Assembly (NCBI GenBank): GCA_003505715.1
Contig: DNXU01000348.1
Span: 9,797-21,921 of the forward strand
Direction of reading: 5' to 3'
DNA length: 12,125 nucleotides
Source of the DNA: Cyanobacteria bacterium UBA8803
Lineage (GTDB): Bacteria; Cyanobacteriota; Cyanobacteriia; Cyanobacteriales; Coleofasciculaceae
Shown here: positions 1-6,191 of the stretch, one piece after another
Numbering within the stretch: the stretch's first letter is position 1
How the letters are laid out: each line of letters starts with the position of its first letter
Translations under genes and position numbers: made by a program
Notes under the pieces: generated by a model
What the model was told of the DNA's origin: nothing
The model's database searches: none
What the model saw: the letters and a program-made list of their open reading frames with translations, nothing else

Positions 1-245
1 GGGGAACCTAAGTTAAGCCTAACCCCCCAACCTTGGGGGGAACCTAAGTTAAGCTAACTCCCCAACCTTGAGGGAACCTAAGTTAAGCCTAACTCCCCAA
101 CCTTGGGGGAACCTAAGTTAAGCCTAACTCCCCAACCTTGGGGGGAACCTAAGTTAAGCCTAACTCTCCAACCTTGGGGGAACCTAAGTTAAGCCTAACT
201 CCCCAACCTTGGGGGAACCCAAGTTAAGTCTAACCCCCCAACCTT
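1..245. repeat. Tandem array of seven ~35-bp units
   Basis: Seven head-to-tail units (1-34, 35-69, 70-104, 105-139, 140-175, 176-210, 211-245) of 34 to 36 bp differ by only a few bases. Each holds a G-run, AACCTAAGTTAAG, CCTAAC and a C-run followed by CAACCTT. At every junction the C-run, AACCTT and the next G-run form an imperfect palindrome able to make a short GC-rich hairpin. The array touches the left window edge, so it may be longer. Two related copies lie at 11911-11998. Such G/C-tract intergenic repeats are common in filamentous cyanobacteria and no function is evident. It is not a CRISPR: there are no unique spacers. Confidence 0.9.
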
Positions 246-292
246 GGAGAACCAAATTTAACTCCCCCCAGATTTGGGGGGCAGGGGGGGCA
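246..292. repeat. Degenerate repeat tail with G/C-tract hairpin
   Basis: The tandem array decays here into a partial unit, followed by a run of six C, a short AGATT centre and a run of six G, then another run of seven G. The C and G runs can pair as a 6-7 bp hairpin. It sits about 70 bp upstream of the Uma2-type gene. It could affect transcription entering that gene, but nothing in the sequence shows this. Confidence 0.6.
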
Positions 293-347
293 AAGCATTG
301 GGATTTAGGTATCGTGGCTGGGTGAAACATATTGAGGACTTTTGGGA

Positions 348-354
348 AGAGGAG
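348..354 (+). promoter_or_regulatory. Ribosome binding site of the Uma2-family gene
   Basis: AGAGGAG lies 8 nt before the ATG at 363. This spacing supports ATG 363 over the in-frame TTG at 342, which would add seven residues and place the Shine-Dalgarno motif inside the coding region. Confidence 0.75.
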
Positions 355-362
355 AAATTTTC

Positions 363-980
363 ATGATTCAAGCCATACCCAAACACGTCAGCTTTGATGA
401 ATTCATTGCCTGGTATCCAGAGAATTCGGAGTACCGCTACGAACTGCATGACGGGGTAATTATCCAAATGCCTAAACCAACAGGTAAACATTCTCAGGTG
501 TCAGGTTTTATTGTCCTGAAGGTGGGGATGGAAATTTACCGTCTTAATTTGCCCTACTTCATTCCCAAAGATTGCGTCATCAAACCTAGCCGTGAGGAGT
601 CTGGCTATGAACCAGATGTTATAGTATTGGACAAGCATACCATTGGAAATGAGCCGCGCTGGGAACGGGAATCTATTATTACGCAAGGGACTTCCGCACG
701 CCTAGTTATTGAGGTCGTTTCAACTAATTGGAGCGACGATTATGCTTTGAAATTGGAAGAATACGAGTCAGTTGGCATTCCCGAATATTGGATCGTGGAC
801 TATCTAGGCTTAGGTGGCAAACGGTATATTGGGTTTCCGAAACAACCTACAGTCAGTGTCTGCCAACTTGTAGATGGCTCCTATCAGATCAGGCAGTTTA
901 GAGAGAGCGATCGCATTGAGTCGGCAGCTTTTCCAGAGTTGAACTTGACGGCACAACAAGTCTTCAAGGTTGGAGAATAG
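363..980 (+). CDS. Uma2 family (DUF820) PD-(D/E)XK nuclease-fold protein
   Basis: The 205-residue product matches the Uma2/DUF820 family, which is greatly expanded in cyanobacteria and has a restriction-endonuclease-like PD-(D/E)XK fold. Visible family signatures are the N-terminal helix and 'YELHDGVIIQMP' (about 27-38), the 'EPDVIVLD' strand carrying the acidic metal-ligand candidate Asp85, 'LVIEVVS' with Glu117, and the downstream 'LKLEEYESVGIPEYWIVD' with Lys130. Length and motif order are normal for the family and all expected catalytic positions are present, so it looks intact. ATG 363 is chosen because of AGAGGAG 8 nt upstream. The biological role of Uma2 proteins is poorly defined, and many are found near transposable elements. 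Here a transposase remnant begins 48 bp downstream and a repeat array lies upstream, which fits a mobile or accessory locus (inference). Confidence 0.88.
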   Translation: MIQAIPKHVSFDEFIAWYPENSEYRYELHDGVIIQMPKPTGKHSQVSGFIVLKVGMEIYRLNLPYFIPKDCVIKPSREESGYEPDVIVLDKHTIGNEPRWERESIITQGTSARLVIEVVSTNWSDDYALKLEEYESVGIPEYWIVDYLGLGGKRYIGFPKQPTVSVCQLVDGSYQIRQFRESDRIESAAFPELNLTAQQVFKVGE

Positions 981-984
981 GACT

Positions 985-1268
985 TCAGCAAAATCTGGCA
1001 ATTCGCCCTTGCACCCCTGCTCAGGTAGATGTACCGAAAAGTTGAGGATACCCCCAGGCAAGCAGAAGATTTTGAACTGCCCTTTGAGGGAAAGTTATCA
1101 CAGGATAACCGTTGGGTAATCAGGGCGAAGTTAGTACCCTGGGATGAATTTGAAGAGGAATATGCCAAGAATTTTGCTAGAGATAAGCTTATTATTCCTT
1201 GAGCCTTAAATAACTAATTAATCCATCGGTTGTTTTCCTCTGACTTATTCAGCAAGCCCTATTTAGCC
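985..1268 (+). mobile_element. Probable insertion-sequence relic
   Basis: This span holds the truncated transposase start (1029-1202). About 40 bp further on, the frame at 1242-1268 reads DLFSKPYLA, which resembles the extreme C-terminus of the same class of cyanobacterial transposases. If correct, most of the element has been lost by internal deletion while both ends remain. I could not identify terminal inverted repeats or a target duplication by eye, so the borders are approximate. Confidence 0.35.
1029..1202 (+). pseudogene. Transposase N-terminal remnant (truncated)
   Basis: A 57-codon frame starts at ATG 1029 and resembles the N-terminus of cyanobacterial IS5/IS1182-type transposases (DUF772-like). 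The telling segments are 'FELPFEGKLS' (residues 15-24), 'DNRWV' (26-30) and 'PWDEFEEEYA' (37-46). An intact enzyme has several hundred residues. This one stops after 'KLIIP', with the whole catalytic domain missing, so it is a deletion remnant and not a functional gene. I assign the family from memory of such N-termini, not by a search. It lies between the Uma2-type gene and the acetyltransferase gene. Confidence 0.6.
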
Positions 1269-1489
1269 AATGATGGTAGTGGCGATCGCGTGATTATTTG
1301 CTAATGTTCTTATCAGCCAATTACACCTAATTGGCAAAAACTCAAGCGAGTTAAGCCGTCAGTCGCTGAACCTGTTTAATCTCATATCCTTTCTTTTAAC
1401 CAATCTACTAAATCGGTGACTTTGGAAACATCTAATAATGCTACACTAAACCTTTGGTCATTGGATGAGGAGGATAAGGAGATTTACGT
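1269..1489. other. Intergenic, with hairpin and possible gene remnant
   Basis: No complete gene is seen. An 8-bp perfect inverted repeat with a 4-nt loop (GCCAATTA at 1316-1323, TAATTGGC at 1328-1335) is present, but neither strand has a T-run after it, so it is not a classic terminator. From 1380 to the stop at 1503-1505 the plus strand is open and reads '...TLETSNNATLNLW', then 'SLDEEDKEIYVCGAL'. The minus strand over the same bases also reads like a C-terminus, ending 'DLVDWLKERI'. One of the two may be a decayed gene end left by IS-mediated deletion. I cannot tell which from sequence alone. Confidence 0.35.
1476..1481 (+). promoter_or_regulatory. Ribosome binding site for a TTG start
   Basis: AAGGAG lies 8 nt before the TTG at 1490. 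An in-frame stop at 1475-1477 rules out any longer reading frame and the next in-frame Met is far inside the protein. The TTG is therefore the only sensible start for the acetyltransferase gene. Confidence 0.75.
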
Positions 1490-2035
1490 TTGCGGCGCTC
1501 TGTAAAGCTTATTCGAGGTATTGATAGTCAAGTCGTTGAGGCAGTTCTGCTCGATCTAGCACAAAACCACATTGATGACTTTGAGAACCTGTGGAAAGAA
1601 CAGCTGAGGCTATATGGTCAAGAGGATAAGTATTGGGATTGGCTATTCAAGAAGTGCATTTCTCTTTCTAACGACAACTATGAGAGTTACGCGATCGAGT
1701 ACGAGGGAAGAACCCAAGGACTACTATGGATTGAAACTCAGCAACATCTTTCCCAGGTTGAAGAAGGGTACAGACTTGTCTACATCGAAGCTCTAGCTTC
1801 AGCGCCTTGGAATCGAAGGGCGATTCAACGACCTCCTCAGTTGAAAGGTGTAGGAACTTTGTTATTAAATTTTGCAAGGCTCAGGAGTTTAGACTTGGGA
1901 TATGAAGGTAGACTCGCTCTCCATGCACTGCCTGGGGCAGAAAGATTTTACGATTCAAGGCACATGATGAACTTTGGAGCTGATTCTGATAAAGAGGATT
2001 TGATTTACTTCGAGTATGGGCGACTCAGACTGTAG
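1490..2035 (+). CDS. GNAT-type N-acetyltransferase
   Basis: The 181-residue product has the layout of a GNAT (Gcn5-related) acetyl-CoA-dependent acetyltransferase. A beta strand pair around 67-80 ('YAIEYEGRTQGLLWIE') precedes the strand 'LVYIEALASAPWNRR' (96-110). The acetyl-CoA pyrophosphate loop 'QLKGVGTLLL' (117-126) fits the Q/RxxGxG/A motif. A final 'LHALPGAERFYDS' (144-156) is the typical strand and helix near the substrate site. The substrate cannot be inferred. The start is TTG with a good Shine-Dalgarno motif. The next gene begins 34 bp downstream on the same strand, suggesting co-transcription. GNAT toxins exist, but their usual RHH-type antitoxin is not recognisable here, so I do not call a toxin-antitoxin pair. 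Confidence 0.75.
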   Translation: MRRSVKLIRGIDSQVVEAVLLDLAQNHIDDFENLWKEQLRLYGQEDKYWDWLFKKCISLSNDNYESYAIEYEGRTQGLLWIETQQHLSQVEEGYRLVYIEALASAPWNRRAIQRPPQLKGVGTLLLNFARLRSLDLGYEGRLALHALPGAERFYDSRHMMNFGADSDKEDLIYFEYGRLRL

Positions 2036-2069
2036 TTAAATTGAGAGGAATCGGTAGAGGCGATCGCAG

Positions 2070-2564
2070 ATGCATTTTGATTGGCAAACGTTTACCTATG
2101 ACTCAGAATGGCTGAGGGAAGCGGTTCGTATTGAGGATGAAGCGGACTGTGATATCAGCGCTGGGTTTGACTGGGGCGCAACTCTTGGAGCGGTAATGGC
2201 TTATCCAGAGAGATATAGCCAGTTGGCTCGACTGCGCTCAATTGTGATACGAGAATTCAAGGAACTGCTGGCGGATTGGAATTTAGGAGTAGGAGCCGAA
2301 GCTGCGCTGGTTTGTGGACGAGGATTACTGATGGAGCGATTGGTTGATCCTACACCAGAGGTACAGAAGCGGTTGTTAGCTGTGTTGGAAGAAGATTTAG
2401 CAAGCCCACAGGGAGATAGCAGTTCTAAGCAACTTCGGGCTGGGTTACAAGAATTATTGCAGGGAGTTTTGACGCGAGAGGACTGGGAACTGATTGCGGC
2501 AACTGCTGGGAATTGCGTGCGCGAACAGGTACTTGAGAGGTTTCAAACTGCGAAGACGGCTTGA
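2070..2564 (+). CDS. Hypothetical helical protein, 164 aa
   Basis: I do not recognise this 164-residue protein. It is acidic and predicted by eye to be almost wholly alpha-helical, with no signal peptide, membrane segment or known catalytic motif. Notable stretches are 'WLREAVRIEDEADCDISAG' near the N-terminus, a Gly/Ala-rich centre and a Leu-rich second half ('LQELLQGVLTREDWELI'). Codon use and an uninterrupted frame support a real gene. ATG 2070 has GAGG 9 nt upstream and a HIP1 octamer between the two (2060-2067). It follows the GNAT gene by 34 bp on the same strand, so the two are probably co-transcribed and might act together. That partnership is inference from position only. Confidence 0.7.
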   Translation: MHFDWQTFTYDSEWLREAVRIEDEADCDISAGFDWGATLGAVMAYPERYSQLARLRSIVIREFKELLADWNLGVGAEAALVCGRGLLMERLVDPTPEVQKRLLAVLEEDLASPQGDSSSKQLRAGLQELLQGVLTREDWELIAATAGNCVREQVLERFQTAKTA

Positions 2565-2601
2565 GCGGGATTTGTACTTTTGCAAGAGGTCTAATATATA
2601 C

Positions 2602-2768
2602 CTGTAGGGGCGAGTTGCTGCTTCAGATATCAAAGATGAATACGATAACCTCAATTGACTCGCCCGCTCCAGGAATTAGGTTTACCTTTAACATAAACAC
2701 CATCCAGGGCGACCCAATAAATTCTATGCACATCTAGCCAATTCCCAAACAGCGGGTCGCCCCTACAG
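2602..2768. repeat. Fold-back (MITE-like) dispersed repeat
   Basis: A perfect 12-bp inverted repeat bounds 167 bp: CTGTAGGGGCGA at 2602-2613 and TCGCCCCTACAG at 2757-2768. Two internal hairpins are nested in it: GGGCGAGT (2608-2615) with ACTCGCCC (2658-2665), and GGGCGACCC (2708-2716) with GGGTCGCCC (2755-2763). The whole unit can fold as one long stem or as two separate hairpins. I saw no target duplication. The minus strand is open across much of it but has no start codon. Similar 'TAGGGGCGACCC' elements are scattered in filamentous cyanobacterial genomes. It is probably a non-autonomous repeat. Confidence 0.7.
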
Positions 2769-2870
2769 TTTTGTATGATGAAAAGGTGTGTGGCTGTCCC
2801 TGCTCCCGAAGAAAATTTGATAGAAGCGGTCTCGTTACCAATGACCCAACCGACGAAAGTGACTCTAGTT

Positions 2871-2898
2871 CCCCCTCTCCCTAAGATGGGAGAGGGGG
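2871..2898 (-). terminator. GC-rich hairpin downstream of htpG
   Basis: CCCCCTCTCCC (2871-2881) and GGGAGAGGGGG (2888-2898) form a perfect 11-bp stem around a 6-nt loop, starting 21 nt after the htpG stop codon. Read from htpG there is no U-run behind the stem, so it is not a canonical intrinsic terminator. It could still end or stabilise the transcript. The same sequence type occurs as a dispersed repeat in cyanobacteria, so it may only be a repeat copy. Confidence 0.4.
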
Positions 2899-2919
2899 GT
2901 AGGGGGGTGAGGGCAAAAA

Positions 2920-4938
2920 CTACTGTGCCGTCAACCTTGTCAGTACCTGATTAGATCGCTCCACAAATGCCTTCATCCCTTCAGCATCAAAGCCTTTCTG
3001 AGACATCAGCGCCAAGTCGTAGACGTGCTGGCAAATCATTTTCGCCAGTTCGCCGCTAGGAGATTCACCCCCACCCTGGACAATTGACCCCTGACTCAAA
3101 TTCACCAAATTCTGAATCAACGGGTGCGTCGTATTCACTACTAAAACATGCTCATCGGGAAACTGTGCCGCTTGCTGTTGCATCAGTGCCGTCATATCCC
3201 GCAACCGCCGCATCACCTCTGGTAGGAGGATCATGGCAGGTGGTGTGCCTTGGGGATCTTCGGACTTGAGCGCCTGAGTCCGGATGTTGACTTTGGGTTT
3301 GTTGATAGCTTTTTCAAACAGCTCTTTAATTAGTTCGCTCCGGGTTTTATTCGTCTTGGGGTCAACGATATCTGATGCTTTGTCTTGATCGATCAGGGTG
3401 TTATCTAACTCAGAGTCCACTCGCGAGAACTTGACATCAGAATATTCCCGCTCTAAGAAGCTGATGAAGTGGGTATCAATGAAGGAGTCCATAAACAGCA
3501 CTTCTAACCCTTGATTCTTGTGCAATTCCACATAGGTAGCTTGCACTGCTTCATCGGTGCAGTAGAAGACGCGGTTTTCGTGTTTCGATTTATTACGCTC
3601 TAGATACTCCTTGAGGGTAGTGTAGGGAGCAGTGGGAACTGGAGAATCGGCAGTAGAATTTTGAGGGGGGGTAACATCTTGCCAAGCATCTCCTTCCTCA
3701 GACTGTACTTGGACTTCTGGAGTTTCAACGGTACTGGCTGACTCCCCTGTCGCCTTACTTCCTGACTCTGCTCCCTCATAGGTAGTGCGGTAGATAATGA
3801 TATCTTCGACTTGCTTTTTAAATTTATCGTTGTTGAGGGAGCCGAATTTCACGAAGGTGCCGACATCTGTCCAGCAGCGAATGTATTCAGCCCGCTGCTC
3901 GTTGTAGAGTTCTTTTAAGCGATCGCCTACTTTTTTAGCAATGAAGTCGGCAATGCGCCGTACCGTCCGGTCATTCGTCAGCGCCGAACGCGACACATTG
4001 AGGGGAATATCCGGACTATCAATTACGCCCCGGAGCGGCATGAGAAAATTGGGGATGATTTCCTCGCAATGGTCGCTCACAAACACCTGATTGCAGAAGA
4101 GCTTGATATTCCCCTTAGTCACATCTACATCCGGCTTGAGTTTGGGGAAGTAGAGAATACCGTTGAGCAGGAAGGGGTAGTCGGTATTGAGGTGTACCCA
4201 CAGTAGGGGGTCTTCTTGGAACGGGTAAAGATAACGATAGAATTCTAGATAATCCTCTGTCTTCAGGTTTTGGGGTGATTCCTTCCACAGCGCTCGGTGC
4301 TTGTTGAGTTCCTCGCCATCCAGCTTAATCGGCACTGGCATGAAATCGCAGTAGGTTTTCACCAACTGCCGGATGCGAGCAGATTCCACGTACTCTTGCT
4401 CCTCGTCTTGGAGGGTGAGGGTGACAGTAGTACCGCGCTCTGTACGGGGGGAATCTTCGAGTTGAAAAGCCGGGGAACCGTCGCAAGACCAGTGAACGGC
4501 TTGGGCCCCTGCCTGGTAGGAGAGGGTATCGATCTCGACTTTCTTGGCTACCATAAAGGAGGAGTAGAAGCCCAAACCGAAGTGACCGATAATCTGCTGG
4601 TCAGCGTCTTTCTGATATTTCTGAATAAATTCCTCAGCGCTGGAGAAGGCCACCTGGTTAATGTATTTTTTGACCTCCTCTGCCGTCATGCCGATGCCGT
4701 TATCGGAAACGGAGAGGGTCTTTTTGTCTTTATCAATAGTGATGGTGATCTCCGGCTCCCCGATTTCACCATCCACTTCCCCAGCGTAGGAGACCATCTT
4801 CAGCTTCTGGATAGCGTCCACAGCGTTGGAGATCAGTTCCCGCAAGAAGATTTCGTGGTCGGTGTAGAGAGACTTCTTGATAATGGGAAAGATATTCTCG
4901 GTATGAATCGTGATATTGCCCTGTTCGAGTACACTCAT
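2920..4938 (-). CDS. htpG: Molecular chaperone HtpG (Hsp90)
   Basis: The 672-residue product is a full-length bacterial Hsp90, a cytosolic ATP-dependent dimeric chaperone. The N-terminal GHKL ATPase domain shows 'FLRELISNAVDA' with catalytic Glu34 and Mg-binding Asn38, 'SDNGIGM' with Asp79, and the lid glycine motif 'GHFGLGFYS' (118-126). The middle domain carries 'LNVSRSAL' with the ATP-contacting Arg317. The C-terminal dimerisation domain runs from about 550 to the end. The start fits the usual cyanobacterial form 'LEQGNITIHTENIFP'. Compared with the E. coli protein (624 residues) there is an extra acidic, Ser/Thr/Pro-rich segment at about 388-438. The gene follows the glycan operon on the same strand, but a 355-bp gap suggests its own promoter. 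No CIRCE element was seen. Confidence 0.97.
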   Translation of the reverse strand: MSVLEQGNITIHTENIFPIIKKSLYTDHEIFLRELISNAVDAIQKLKMVSYAGEVDGEIGEPEITITIDKDKKTLSVSDNGIGMTAEEVKKYINQVAFSSAEEFIQKYQKDADQQIIGHFGLGFYSSFMVAKKVEIDTLSYQAGAQAVHWSCDGSPAFQLEDSPRTERGTTVTLTLQDEEQEYVESARIRQLVKTYCDFMPVPIKLDGEELNKHRALWKESPQNLKTEDYLEFYRYLYPFQEDPLLWVHLNTDYPFLLNGILYFPKLKPDVDVTKGNIKLFCNQVFVSDHCEEIIPNFLMPLRGVIDSPDIPLNVSRSALTNDRTVRRIADFIAKKVGDRLKELYNEQRAEYIRCWTDVGTFVKFGSLNNDKFKKQVEDIIIYRTTYEGAESGSKATGESASTVETPEVQVQSEEGDAWQDVTPPQNSTADSPVPTAPYTTLKEYLERNKSKHENRVFYCTDEAVQATYVELHKNQGLEVLFMDSFIDTHFISFLEREYSDVKFSRVDSELDNTLIDQDKASDIVDPKTNKTRSELIKELFEKAINKPKVNIRTQALKSEDPQGTPPAMILLPEVMRRLRDMTALMQQQAAQFPDEHVLVVNTTHPLIQNLVNLSQGSIVQGGGESPSGELAKMICQHVYDLALMSQKGFDAEGMKAFVERSNQVLTRLTAQ

Positions 4939-5293
4939 GGCTCTATGTATATTGGGTCTTGTATCTTAAATATAGATTTTGAGCGATCGCTCTCTCTTAT
5001 GGGTATCGGATTGCTCACCGAGGGGATTCGGATTTCCGTATATGTGGTAGCCACTGCTGAGCTGGTATATTATTGGTGAAAATGTAAAATTTGGTGCTTC
5101 CGTATATCGCTTTTCCACTCTCGGAAAATAACGCTCAAAGCAAAAGCCTGAGAGCTTTACCACATAATGATTTGAGCGGTGAGTTTCTATCAGAAACTCA
5201 AAAATGTAGGTTGATTGGGCAAGCTCCCGTCCTATGAGGGTTACAGCGTTTGCGATCACCCAGAGTGACAAAAGAGCGATATAAGCAACTAAC
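4939..5293. other. htpG upstream region, with inverted and direct repeats
   Basis: This region should hold the htpG promoter (minus strand), but I see no convincing -35/-10 pair or CIRCE box. It contains a 9-bp perfect inverted repeat with a 3-nt loop (TGAGTTTCT at 5180-5188, AGAAACTCA at 5192-5200), a 10-bp direct repeat TTCCGTATAT at 5034 and 5098, and a HIP1 site at 4983-4990. A 5-bp stem (AAAGC at 5143-5147, GCTTT at 5154-5158) is too weak to call a terminator for the upstream operon. A 101-codon minus-strand frame (4966-5271) looks non-coding. Confidence 0.5.
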
Positions 5294-6142
5294 TCAAATA
5301 TCCATCAGTTCTGGCAGATTTACTGTAGATAACTGCTTCAGGATATACCGTTGCTGATCTTCATTAAATAATCTGTGAAATTTCTGGGAATTGGCATTCT
5401 TGATCTCCTCCATCACGCCTAATTTCCATTGCTCTCGATCGCGAATCAACTGCTTAGCTACTACGCGATAATCTTGCAGCATTTGCTCCTTAAAGTCTAC
5501 GCCAATAAATTTACAAAGATTTGCTATTACAGTTTGCGGATCTTCTACCAAATGTTCGTATCTTACCAGAGTATGATTAGGTTGGTTTAAATACCTAAGG
5601 CTGATCTTTACATTCCGAATCCACTCTTCAATACAATCATCAACCTTTCCCATAACGCTCCCCCATGTATTGGGATATTTTTGCCCCATTTCATATAATG
5701 ATGCAACTACGTCTACACCATTGCGGATAATGTGAATAATTCTAGCTTTAGGTATAAATTTTTCTATATACTCAATATAGTTTATGTGTTGAGGGGTTTT
5801 TTCTAGCCAAATGCTCTTACCTTGTTTTTTAGCTATCTTATCCATAATTTGAACAAACTTGTGCGTGTACTGACCGATGAATTGAGGAAATTTAGGTAAG
5901 TAGTATTGCATTTCTGGATAGCCAATCTCCTTGAAAAACTGACTAAGCATAGGGCGCAACCTACGTGAAGCTAACCCTAAAGTGCGCCTACGTGGTTCGT
6001 ACTCAGGAAAAAGATACTCAAAAAACTTAGATTCAGGGAATGAAGCTATTTGGGGATGTGCTGCCAACATACTTTGCAACAAAGTTGTTCCCGAACGAGG
6101 ACATCCGACTAAAAAAACTGGTCTATTTGATACTATTTCCAT
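5294..6142 (-). CDS. Sulfotransferase family protein
   Basis: The 282-residue product is a PAPS-dependent sulfotransferase of the Sulfotransfer_3 type. It should move a sulfuryl group from 3'-phosphoadenylyl sulfate to a hydroxyl or amino group. The 5'-phosphosulfate-binding loop is 'FLVGCPRSGTTLLQS' (10-24). 'WLEKTP' (112-117) contains the usual catalytic-region residues. The 3'-phosphate motif is 'IIHIIRNGVDVVASL' (135-149), with Arg140 and Ser148. 'RYEHLVEDP' (194-202) is a common later family signature. There is no signal peptide or membrane segment, so it is probably cytosolic. It is the last gene of a six-gene glycosyltransferase run, 49 bp behind a GT2 gene, which makes a sugar or glycan the likely acceptor (inference). 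Base composition is AT-rich like its upstream neighbours. Confidence 0.88.
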   Translation of the reverse strand: MEIVSNRPVFLVGCPRSGTTLLQSMLAAHPQIASFPESKFFEYLFPEYEPRRRTLGLASRRLRPMLSQFFKEIGYPEMQYYLPKFPQFIGQYTHKFVQIMDKIAKKQGKSIWLEKTPQHINYIEYIEKFIPKARIIHIIRNGVDVVASLYEMGQKYPNTWGSVMGKVDDCIEEWIRNVKISLRYLNQPNHTLVRYEHLVEDPQTVIANLCKFIGVDFKEQMLQDYRVVAKQLIRDREQWKLGVMEEIKNANSQKFHRLFNEDQQRYILKQLSTVNLPELMDI

Positions 6143-6191
6143 GGTTAACTGAGCATTAATTTATTTAATCTAAACAATTACATAGCTTGAA

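Larger units (their letters stand above)
2565..2919. other. Convergent intergenic region, repeats only
   Basis: This 355-bp gap lies between the convergent 164-residue gene and htpG. It contains the fold-back repeat at 2602-2768 and the GC-rich hairpin at 2871-2898. No credible protein gene was found. A 58-codon plus-strand frame from 2778 runs through the hairpin into the 3' end of htpG and is judged spurious. Confidence 0.7.

Noticed and set aside
1..245. CRISPR array
   Set aside because: The units are contiguous with no unique spacers, and there are no cas genes in the window.
1316..1335. Intrinsic terminator at an 8-bp hairpin
   Set aside because: The hairpin is followed by A residues on the plus strand, and no T-run follows it on either strand.
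1490..2564. Classical GNAT-RHH toxin-antitoxin module
   Set aside because: Neither the partner's size and position nor its sequence resembles a ribbon-helix-helix antitoxin.
2778..2951. 58-codon plus-strand frame running through the hairpin into the htpG 3' end
   Set aside because: It reads through a dispersed repeat and overlaps a certain gene; the translation after the repeat is low complexity.
4297..5079. 260-codon open frame on the plus strand opposite the start of htpG
   Set aside because: It lies antisense to a certain gene with strong codon structure. Long antisense frames are a common by-product of such genes, and the translation shows no domain.
4966..5271. 101-codon minus-strand frame upstream of htpG
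   Set aside because: No recognisable domain, no good ribosome site, and it spans inverted repeats in what should be the htpG promoter region.
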